From Aureibaculum sp. 2308TA14-22 (GTDB taxonomy: Bacteria > Bacteroidota > Bacteroidia > Flavobacteriales > Flavobacteriaceae), in NCBI RefSeq assembly GCF_040538665.1, contig NZ_JBEWXT010000001.1:2134501-2198500 (forward strand): a stretch of DNA of 64,000 nt, given 5' to 3'. The notes under the pieces are model-generated. The model did no database searches and had not been told where the DNA came from. It saw only the letters and a program-made list of their open reading frames with translations. A program made the translations under genes and the position numbers. Positions within the stretch are counted from its first letter, which is position 1. Each line of letters starts with the position of its first letter. Of this stretch, positions 17,290 through 24,205 are shown in pieces.

Positions 17290-17886
17290 ATGAACGCAGT
17301 AAAAAATATGAACAAATATTCTTTAATAAAAGAGCTAAATATAATCCCAAATACAAATAGAGAAAGTCTTAAGAAGCTATCAAAATTAATACTTACGGAT
17401 CAATCTTTATTTGAATCTTTGGTAGAAATATCTTTTGATTACGATAACGATATTTCTCTTAAAGCTATTGCTACTTTAGAGTTAGTTGTAGAACAGCGTC
17501 TAGATTGGATTGCTTATAATTTATCCTATTTTACAAAAAATATTTCTCGGGTAAAAGATGAAAATGCTATTAAGTCTGTCTCTAAAATATGTAATTTAAT
17601 AGCTCAAGAATACACTTCAAAGTATGATTCGCCAATTAAATTGATTTTAACCTACGAGCAATTATCAGAAATAATTGAAACATGTTTTGATTGGATGTTA
17701 AAAGACTACAAAGCATCTATTAAAACCAATGCCATGGACACACTGTTCCACATTGGTAAAAAAATTGGATGGATTCACTATGAGATAAAACTGATAATCG
17801 ATAAAAACATTTCAGCTGAAAGTTCAAGTTATGCATCAAAAGCTAAAAAGGTATTGGAAATGATCGAAAAAACTAGTGTAGCTTAG
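17290..17886 (+). CDS. Helical repeat (HEAT-like) protein upstream of purB
   Basis: A 198-residue, all-helical soluble protein without signal peptide. Segments such as DISLKAIATLELVVEQ, DENAIKSVSKICNLIAQ and KTNAMDTLFHIGKKIGWI suggest HEAT-like helical pairs. It ends 65 bases before purB on the same strand. From memory, homologues in flavobacteria sometimes carry the name adenylosuccinate lyase because of this position, but none of the lyase motifs is present. No function assigned. M1 or M7 (MNKYSLIKEL) could be the start. Confidence 0.7.
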   Translation: MNAVKNMNKYSLIKELNIIPNTNRESLKKLSKLILTDQSLFESLVEISFDYDNDISLKAIATLELVVEQRLDWIAYNLSYFTKNISRVKDENAIKSVSKICNLIAQEYTSKYDSPIKLILTYEQLSEIIETCFDWMLKDYKASIKTNAMDTLFHIGKKIGWIHYEIKLIIDKNISAESSSYASKAKKVLEMIEKTSVA

Positions 17887-17951
17887 AAAACTTCTTAAAA
17901 CCTTTTCAGTTCATCCGTTTTCATTTATTTTTACAGTCTAATTAAGACTAA

Positions 17952-19295
17952 ATGAACTTAAATGAATTGAATGCAGTATCACCTATTGATGGTAGGTATC
18001 GTAATAAAATTTCAAATTTAGCTCCTTTTTTTTCAGAAGAAGCTCTCATAAAATATCGTGTAAAAGTAGAAATTGAATATTTTATTGCTTTGACGGAAAT
18101 TCCTTTGCCACAGTTAAAGGATTACGATAAAAATACCAATGTAGCTTTACGTAATATTTATACTGATTTTTCTTCGATAGATGCTCAAAAAATCAAGGAT
18201 ATTGAAAAAGTTACCAACCATGACGTAAAAGCCGTTGAATATTTCATTAAAGAAAAATTTGATGATTTAGGTTTAGAGCAATTTAAGGAATTTATTCATT
18301 TTGGTTTAACCTCTCAAGACATTAATAATACTGCAATTCCATTATCAATTAATGATGCTTTTGATAACGTTTATTATCCAGAACTAGCTAAACTAATTGA
18401 AAAATTAAGAACTTTGGCAGGTGATTGGTCAGAAATTTCCATGCTAGCACGCACACACGGTCAACCGGCATCACCTACACGATTAGGTAAAGAAATCATG
18501 GTTTTTGTTGAGCGTGTTGAACAACAAGTAAACCAATTACAAAATATACCCTATGCCGCTAAATTTGGTGGAGCTACGGGAAATTTTAATGCTCACAAAG
18601 TTGCATATTCAGATATAGATTGGAAAAATTTTGGTTCTAATTTTGTTGAAAAAGTTTTAGGGTTACATCATTCCTTTCCTACCACTCAAATTGAACACTA
18701 CGATCATATTGCTGGTATTTTTGATGCCTTAAAACGAATAAATACAATTATAATTGATTTAGATAGAGATATTTGGACATATATTTCTATGAATTATTTT
18801 AAACAAAAAATAAAGAAAGGTGAGGTAGGTTCTTCTGCCATGCCACATAAAGTAAATCCTATTGACTTTGAAAATTCAGAGGGAAATTTAGGAATGGCCA
18901 ATGCCATTTTTGAACATTTATCGGCTAAGTTACCTATTTCGAGATTACAACGTGACTTGACCGACTCAACGGTATTACGTAACGTAGGTGTACCCTTTGC
19001 TCATACACTAATTGGTTTTTCTTCTACCTTAAAAGGACTGAATAAGTTATTGCTTAACAAAGAAAAATTTGAAGAAGATTTAGAAGAAAATTGGGCGGTG
19101 GTTGCTGAAGCCATTCAAACCATTTTAAGACGAGAGAATTACCCAAACCCTTATGAAGCCTTAAAAGGGCTGACAAGAACCAATACTAAAATCAACCAAA
19201 AAACTATGGCCGATTTTATTGATGGTTTGGATGTTAATGATACTATAAAAGATGAGTTAAAAACGATTTCTCCTTCTAATTATACTGGAATTTAA
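17952..19295 (+). CDS. purB: Adenylosuccinate lyase
   Basis: PurB catalyses two fumarate-releasing steps in purine synthesis (SAICAR to AICAR, adenylosuccinate to AMP). The 447-residue protein begins NELNAVSPIDGRYRNK, contains THGQPASPTRLGKE (catalytic His block), the signature GSSAMPHKVNPIDFENSEGN near residue 295-315 and TVLRNVGVPFAH. The SPIDGRY start and EGNLGMANA block are typical of the E. coli-like class. The stop codon overlaps the following lipoprotein gene by one base. Confidence 0.97.
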   Translation: MNLNELNAVSPIDGRYRNKISNLAPFFSEEALIKYRVKVEIEYFIALTEIPLPQLKDYDKNTNVALRNIYTDFSSIDAQKIKDIEKVTNHDVKAVEYFIKEKFDDLGLEQFKEFIHFGLTSQDINNTAIPLSINDAFDNVYYPELAKLIEKLRTLAGDWSEISMLARTHGQPASPTRLGKEIMVFVERVEQQVNQLQNIPYAAKFGGATGNFNAHKVAYSDIDWKNFGSNFVEKVLGLHHSFPTTQIEHYDHIAGIFDALKRINTIIIDLDRDIWTYISMNYFKQKIKKGEVGSSAMPHKVNPIDFENSEGNLGMANAIFEHLSAKLPISRLQRDLTDSTVLRNVGVPFAHTLIGFSSTLKGLNKLLLNKEKFEEDLEENWAVVAEAIQTILRRENYPNPYEALKGLTRTNTKINQKTMADFIDGLDVNDTIKDELKTISPSNYTGI

Positions 19296-19660
19296 TGCGA
19301 TATTTAATTCTTATACTTAGTTCTATATTCTTTTTTTCATGTACTGAACAAGGAGATATTAATCAGTTTAAAACAGGGACATTTAAAACTCATTTAGACG
19401 ATACAGACATTAATTCTGTAGCTTACAGAAATGATTCCATTCAAATAGAAACGTATAATAATGTAAAAGATACGTTTGCCATCAAGTGGACTTCAAATTT
19501 TGAATATGAGTTGTTAAAATTAAACCCAAAAACACAATTAGACAGTACGCCTTTTATAGTTAAAATAACAGGAATTAAGGAAAATTCTTATTCCTTTTTA
19601 GCTCATTTTAAGGGTTCAAATTTTAAGCAAAAAGGTAAGGCAGTTAAACTTGAAGATTAA
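19295..19660 (+). CDS. Small predicted lipoprotein following purB
   Basis: A 121-residue protein with a short lipoprotein signal (MRYLILILSSIFFFSC, Cys16) and a beta-strand-rich remainder (GTFKTHLDDTDINSVAYRND, TFAIKWTSNFEYELL, YSFLAHFKGSNFKQKGKA). It starts on the last base of the purB stop, so it is translationally coupled to purB. Flavobacterial homologues are sometimes mislabelled DNA topoisomerase IV (from memory); nothing here supports that. Function unknown. Confidence 0.72.
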   Translation: MRYLILILSSIFFFSCTEQGDINQFKTGTFKTHLDDTDINSVAYRNDSIQIETYNNVKDTFAIKWTSNFEYELLKLNPKTQLDSTPFIVKITGIKENSYSFLAHFKGSNFKQKGKAVKLED

Positions 19661-19671
19661 AAACTAGGAAT

Positions 19672-20559
19672 ATGGCATCAGGATTTTTTGCTTTGTTAGA
19701 TGATATTGCCGCATTAATGGATGATGTAGCTGTAATGGGTAAAGTCGCTACGAAAAAAACAGCTGGAATTTTAGGTGATGACTTGGCCGTTAATGCAGAA
19801 AAAGCATCAGGGTTCATATCGTCAAGAGAGATTCCCGTGCTGTGGGCAATTACAAAAGGATCTTTTTTGAATAAGCTGATTATCTTGCCTATTGCATTTT
19901 TATTAAGTGCATTTTTACCTTGGGCAGTAACGTTGATATTGGTTTTAGGTGGTGTTTATTTAGCATACGAAGGGGCTGAAAAAATATATGAGTATTTTGT
20001 TCCACATCATCATGAAACGGAAAAAACTGAAAACAAAGAATTAACCAAAGAAGAAATTTTAGCACTCGAAAAAACAAAGGTAAAATCGGCTATAATAACC
20101 GATTTTATTTTATCAATTGAGATTGTCATTATTGCATTGGGAACTGTACTTGACCAACCGCTTTTGACCCAAATAATGGTGGTTTCTTTAGTTGCTATAA
20201 TTGCAACCATCGGTGTTTATGGCATTGTAGCACTTTTAGTTAGAATGGATGATTTAGGTTTCAGACTTGTAAAATTGAGCAACAATAAAAAAAACCTGAC
20301 CCATTATACAGGTACATTTTTAATTAATGCCTTGCCAGTAATCATTAAGGCATTAGCCGTTATTGGCACCATTGCTTTACTATTGGTTTCAGGAGGTATT
20401 TTTGTGCATTACGTAGATTTTCTTCATCATATTTCAGAAGATTATTTGTCTGAAATACCAGCAATACTAAAAGAATTTGTTTTTGGATTGATAATTGGAG
20501 CCGTGGCACTATTTTTCATGAAATTGTTTAAAGGTATTTGGAAAACAATAAAAAAATAA
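19672..20559 (+). CDS. DUF808 family inner-membrane protein (YedI-like)
   Basis: A 295-residue protein whose N-terminus, FFALLDDIAALMDDVAVMGKVATKKTAGILGDDLAVNAE, is diagnostic of DUF808/YedI. It has about six transmembrane segments in the pattern of the family and an acidic/His loop (YFVPHHHETEKTENKELTKEE) near 105-125. Function is unknown in all species. It is 11 bases after the lipoprotein gene and probably the last gene of the purB run, before the new promoter at 20580. Confidence 0.88.
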   Translation: MASGFFALLDDIAALMDDVAVMGKVATKKTAGILGDDLAVNAEKASGFISSREIPVLWAITKGSFLNKLIILPIAFLLSAFLPWAVTLILVLGGVYLAYEGAEKIYEYFVPHHHETEKTENKELTKEEILALEKTKVKSAIITDFILSIEIVIIALGTVLDQPLLTQIMVVSLVAIIATIGVYGIVALLVRMDDLGFRLVKLSNNKKNLTHYTGTFLINALPVIIKALAVIGTIALLLVSGGIFVHYVDFLHHISEDYLSEIPAILKEFVFGLIIGAVALFFMKLFKGIWKTIKK

Positions 20560-20579
20560 ACTCTTTGGTGGGTTTTTAC

Positions 20580-20587
20580 TATATTTG
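20580..20587 (+). promoter_or_regulatory. -7 promoter element (TATATTTG) almost on the start codon
   Basis: TATATTTG ends on the first base of the GTG at 20587. A transcript starting about five bases on would begin at or next to the second GTG, 20593, giving a leaderless or nearly leaderless mRNA. Confidence 0.5.
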
Positions 20588-20592
20588 TGCAA

Positions 20593-20919
20593 GTGAAAAA
20601 TAAGGTTTTACATAGTGTTTTTTCTGTAATTCTTACGACAATTGTACTGTTGCCATTTGCATTGCAAACATTGCATGCTTTTGAACAACACGAACATGTT
20701 TATTGTGGTGCAGAAAATGAAAAACACTTTCACCAAGATGAAATTGATTGTCATTTCAATCACCTAATCATTACTTACAGTTCTTTTGATTTTGATGATG
20801 ATTTTACTATTATTGAACCCTTAGATTATCTTCAAATTTTTGATGACTATCATCAAACTTATTTTAATCCATCTCAAAGCTCGAAATCTTCAAGAGCACC
20901 TCCATATTTTATTGTTTAA
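20593..20919 (+). CDS. Small His/Cys-rich exported protein preceding a TonB receptor
   Basis: A roughly 108-residue protein with an N-terminal hydrophobic segment (VFSVILTTIVLLPFALQTLHA) and a short periplasmic part rich in possible metal ligands: FEQHEHVYCGAENEKHFHQDEIDCHFNHL holds seven His and two Cys. The frame opens at GTG 20587, but that codon lies in the -7 box, so GTG 20593 is taken. It is 44 bases upstream of the TonB receptor, whose loops are also His-rich, so a role in binding or sensing a metal such as zinc is inferred. No known domain recognised. Confidence 0.65.
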   Translation: MKNKVLHSVFSVILTTIVLLPFALQTLHAFEQHEHVYCGAENEKHFHQDEIDCHFNHLIITYSSFDFDDDFTIIEPLDYLQIFDDYHQTYFNPSQSSKSSRAPPYFIV

Positions 20920-20963
20920 TTAGTTATTTATCAACGTTTTAATAAGCAATAAAATTTACAAAA

Positions 20964-23270
20964 ATGAAAATTTATATTTCTATATTTATGGTATGCTGTG
21001 GCTTAATTTTAAATGCACAACGTACCTTGTCAGGAAAAATAACTGACACCAATAACCAACCTTTAATCGGTGCCGACATTTATGCTCCTGAATTACATAA
21101 AGGTACCGTCACCGACATGGATGGCAACTACACTTTTAAAAATTTACCTAAAGGAAATGTCACCATTGTCTTTTCATATATAGGATTCAATACTAAATCG
21201 GAAACATTAAAAATTTCTGAAAAAGAAATGGTTTTGAATGTAGTTTTGGAAGAATCCCCGTTTAAAATGGACGAAGTTATACTATCCACGCCATTTAACA
21301 AATTACAAAGTGAAAATGTAATGAAAGTAGAACATAAAAACATACAACAGTTGCAGCGTTCTGGGGCGGTTTCGTTGGTTGAAGGAATTTCAAATGTTGC
21401 TGGTGTATCACAAATTTCAACGGGCATTGGCATTGGCAAACCTGTAATTAGAGGCTTGAGTGGTAATCGGGTTTTGGTATATACTCAAGGTGTTAGATTG
21501 GAGAATCAACAATTTGGCGGCGAACACGGACTTGGATTAAACGATAATGGCATTGAAAGTGTAGAAGTAATTAAAGGACCTGCTTCGCTTTTATATGGAT
21601 CTGATGCGTTGGGAGGTGTGCTTTATTTTATTCCTGAAAAATATGCTAATGCACATACTACTACAGCAACAGTTGATCAAAAATATTTTACCAATACTAT
21701 AGGTAGCAACACCTCTTTTACATTAAAATCATCTGCAGAAAATATAAAATTTATAGCATCTATGGGCTATAATTCGCATCATGATTATAAAATTCCTGAT
21801 GGAAAACGTGTTACCAACTCTCGCTTTAACGAGTTTGATGTAAAGTCCGCATTCGGCTTTGAGCTAAAAAATTTCAGCTCTGATAATCGTTTTAACCTGA
21901 CTACATCGAGTATTGGAATATCGGAAGAAATTGGTGCTCAAAATACTAATATTACACCACAAAATCCTTTTCAGCGGATAGATAATTATATTGTGAGTTC
22001 ACATAATCATATTTACTTTAATGATTCTAATTTAGATATCCATTTGGGTTATACCGCAAATAACAGAAAGGAATTTGAAGAGCATCACGACCATGATGAG
22101 GAGGAAGAACATGAAGAAGAAGAGCATCACGAAGACGAGCACAATGAGGCTTCATTACACATGAAATTGAAGACGTTTACTTATGATGTACAATACCACT
22201 TACCTACCCTTGGAAAATTTGAAGGCATTTTAGGTGTACAAGGTTTAACTCAAAGTAATACCAATTTTGGCGAAGAGTTATTAATACCTGATGCCAGTGT
22301 TAACGATTTGGGTGTATTTGCAACGGTAAGCACAAAATGGGATACTCATTTTTTACAAGGCGGTATTCGTTTTGACATACGTAATATAACAACTGAAGAT
22401 CATTTGGTTGAACATCATGAAGAGGAAGAACATGAAGAAGAGGAGGAAGAGCATGAAGAACACGAACATGCCTTTGAAGCTATTGATAAATCTTACAAAA
22501 GTTTTACCGCTTCATTGGGTTACAAAACTACGTTGTTTAAAAAAGTAGAAACTCGATTAAACCTAGCCACAGGCTTCCGAGCCCCAAATTTGGCAGAGCT
22601 TACCTCTAATGGAGTTCATCATGGTACCAATAGATTTGAAATGGGAAATTCCAATTTAAAAAATGAACAAAACTATCAAATAGATTTAGCTTTTGAATAT
22701 CAAAATGAGCATATAGAATTTTTTGCTAACGGATTTTTAAATGTGGTTAAGGATTATATCTTTTTAACACCAACAGGAATCACTATTGATAATGTTGAAG
22801 CTTACACATATGTACAAGACAACTCTAAACTATATGGTAGTGAATTTGGGTTCCATTTACATCCACACCCACTAGATTGGCTACATTTAGAGAGCAGTTT
22901 TGAAATGGTTATTGGCAAACAAGACAATGGCGATTATTTACCGTTAATTCCCGCAAATCAGTTTAACAATACTTTACGTGCAGAGTTTAATAGTAAAGAA
23001 TGGTTGAAAAATGGATATGTATCTGTAAAACTGGAAAGTGTGTTTAGTCAAAACAATATTGGCCAGTTTGAAACTAAATCTGATGGTTATCAATTACTAC
23101 ACTTAGGCTTGGGTGGAGACATTAAACTCAACAAGACAAAATTTAATCTCAGCTTTACCCTTAATAATGCTTTAGATACGGAGTATATTTCGCATTTATC
23201 ACGTTTAAAAAGTGAGGGTATATCTAATATTGGCAGAACGGCAATGTTGGGGCTAAAGTTTAATATATAA
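20964..23270 (+). CDS. TonB-dependent outer-membrane receptor, probable metal (zinc-type) uptake
   Basis: A 768-residue receptor. After the signal peptide comes a CarboxypepD_reg-like domain (LSGKITDTNNQPLIGADIYA, near 22-100), then the plug (GISNVAGVSQISTGIGIGKP, VIRGLSGNRVLVYTQGVRLE, VEVIKGPASLLYGSDALGGV) and a 22-strand-type barrel ending in GLKFNI. Two extracellular loops are extraordinarily rich in His and Glu/Asp (near residues 370-395 and 475-500), like the loops of ZnuD-type receptors, suggesting zinc or another divalent metal as substrate; this is inference. It is preceded by the small His/Cys-rich gene. Confidence 0.9.
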   Translation: MKIYISIFMVCCGLILNAQRTLSGKITDTNNQPLIGADIYAPELHKGTVTDMDGNYTFKNLPKGNVTIVFSYIGFNTKSETLKISEKEMVLNVVLEESPFKMDEVILSTPFNKLQSENVMKVEHKNIQQLQRSGAVSLVEGISNVAGVSQISTGIGIGKPVIRGLSGNRVLVYTQGVRLENQQFGGEHGLGLNDNGIESVEVIKGPASLLYGSDALGGVLYFIPEKYANAHTTTATVDQKYFTNTIGSNTSFTLKSSAENIKFIASMGYNSHHDYKIPDGKRVTNSRFNEFDVKSAFGFELKNFSSDNRFNLTTSSIGISEEIGAQNTNITPQNPFQRIDNYIVSSHNHIYFNDSNLDIHLGYTANNRKEFEEHHDHDEEEEHEEEEHHEDEHNEASLHMKLKTFTYDVQYHLPTLGKFEGILGVQGLTQSNTNFGEELLIPDASVNDLGVFATVSTKWDTHFLQGGIRFDIRNITTEDHLVEHHEEEEHEEEEEEHEEHEHAFEAIDKSYKSFTASLGYKTTLFKKVETRLNLATGFRAPNLAELTSNGVHHGTNRFEMGNSNLKNEQNYQIDLAFEYQNEHIEFFANGFLNVVKDYIFLTPTGITIDNVEAYTYVQDNSKLYGSEFGFHLHPHPLDWLHLESSFEMVIGKQDNGDYLPLIPANQFNNTLRAEFNSKEWLKNGYVSVKLESVFSQNNIGQFETKSDGYQLLHLGLGGDIKLNKTKFNLSFTLNNALDTEYISHLSRLKSEGISNIGRTAMLGLKFNI

Positions 23271-23303
23271 GTTTAAAAAACTTTATCTATTAAATAAATA
23301 TAT

Positions 23304-23333
23304 AGCAAATATACCGAATTCGGTATATTTGCT
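23304..23333. repeat. Perfect 30-bp palindrome with two opposed -7 boxes
   Basis: The arm AGCAAATATACCGAA (23304-23318) is followed directly by its exact reverse complement (23319-23333). Each arm contains TATATTTG, one reading right (23324-23331) toward the gene at 23355 and one reading left. It is not followed by a T tract, so it is a poor terminator for the TonB receptor. It ends exactly where the 12-bp border repeat of the following cassette begins. Confidence 0.85.
23324..23331 (+). promoter_or_regulatory. -7 promoter element (TATATTTG) for the 23355 gene
   Basis: It lies in the right arm of the palindrome, 23 bases upstream of the ATG at 23355. Confidence 0.45.
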
Positions 23334-23344
23334 TGTTGGCATTA
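23333..23344 (+). repeat. Left border of a gene cassette (12-bp inverted repeat)
   Basis: TTGTTGGCATTA is the exact reverse complement of TAATGCCAACAA at 24075-24086. The two copies bracket only the gene at 23355-24077, as the ends of an integron-like cassette would. Confidence 0.7.
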
Positions 23345-23354
23345 ATTAGACAGA

Positions 23355-24077
23355 ATGAACCCATTTCGGAAAATAAAAGAGATGTTTCAGCAAAATATTG
23401 CTCTTAACGAAATAATGGAGGACATGAAAGACCTAGATGAAGTTCTTCTTGAAAAACGCCTTGAAATATTTAAGGAAAAAGTTACTCCTGAATTTTCTAA
23501 AATTGGACTAACTAACTGGAATGGTAAGTATTTGTGGTATAGTGATTTTAATGAAGATGGAGTAAAACATGTGATTGAATACAATGTTTTCAAATTTTAC
23601 GGTGGCTCATTTTCCTATGGTAATTGTTTCTCTTCGGTTCCAACAATTTCGGGAAAGAAACTTGTAAATCACCGAACTGACAAATCGACCAAAATTCACT
23701 TCTTCAAGCGACTTGATGGATGGCAAAGAAGTATGGAAAGTAATAGTCGAAAAAATCCTGATAAAATAAGCACTATCAATGAGCAGAAATTCAGGAACTC
23801 CCTCAATGATGTGATTGTTCGAAATTTGCCAAAGCTAAAAATGTGGTTTGAAAACTTCGAAACTCTTGAGCAAAATATAGACGGACTAGAAAAAGATGTG
23901 GAAAATCCGCCTTACGAAATAGGTCAAAGAATTATATCGTGCGAGTACATTTTAAGCTTTCTAAACAAGCAAAAAGAAGATTTAGAAACTGCTGAATTAT
24001 GGCTCAAAAGGCATTTCAATAAGGACTTAAACAGTGAAGAAGAAATCGCATTACTAACAAAAAGAATAAAAAACTAA
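23355..24077 (+). CDS. Unidentified cytosolic protein in a single-gene cassette
   Basis: A 240-residue soluble protein with no signal peptide or transmembrane segment. Readable features are an N-terminal helical part (NIALNEIMEDMKDLDEVLLE), a central strand-rich part with many aromatics (LTNWNGKYLWYSDFNEDGVK, VFKFYGGSFSYGNCF) and a helical C-terminus (ISCEYILSFLNKQKEDLETA). The centre weakly recalls DUF4304-type proteins, but this is not secure. The stop codon lies inside the right 12-bp border repeat. Its placement between the TonB receptor and a structured element suggests an acquired gene. Confidence 0.7.
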   Translation: MNPFRKIKEMFQQNIALNEIMEDMKDLDEVLLEKRLEIFKEKVTPEFSKIGLTNWNGKYLWYSDFNEDGVKHVIEYNVFKFYGGSFSYGNCFSSVPTISGKKLVNHRTDKSTKIHFFKRLDGWQRSMESNSRKNPDKISTINEQKFRNSLNDVIVRNLPKLKMWFENFETLEQNIDGLEKDVENPPYEIGQRIISCEYILSFLNKQKEDLETAELWLKRHFNKDLNSEEEIALLTKRIKN

Positions 24078-24130
24078 TGCCAACAAAACCTAAACTGCAT
24101 TAAAACGCAGCTTAGCCAAACCGTTATACC
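24075..24130 (+). other. attC-like structured element ending the 23355 cassette
   Basis: TAATGCCAACAA (24075-24086, complement of the left border) is followed by a hairpin, CTAAACTGC (24090-24098) with GCAGCTTAG (24107-24115, one G-U), and by CCGTTATAC at 24121-24129. The order CAAC...stem...GTT recalls integron attC sites (RYYYAAC...GTTRRRY), matching with some mismatches. Inference; no integrase is in the window. Confidence 0.4.
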
Positions 24131-24162
24131 AAACAAAAAAATCCCGGATTGCTCCGGGATTT
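24131..24162 (-). terminator. Rho-independent terminator for the five-domain FAS1 gene
   Basis: Stem AAATCCCGG (24139-24147) / CCGGGATTT (24154-24162), with the run of T on the minus strand (plus-strand A at 24135-24140). The minus-strand leader to the stem holds TTGAGTTAGT, resembling the core of the two candidate small RNAs. Confidence 0.8.
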
Positions 24163-24205
24163 CTGCATTAATTACTAATACTAACTCAATTATAATAACT
24201 CGAAA

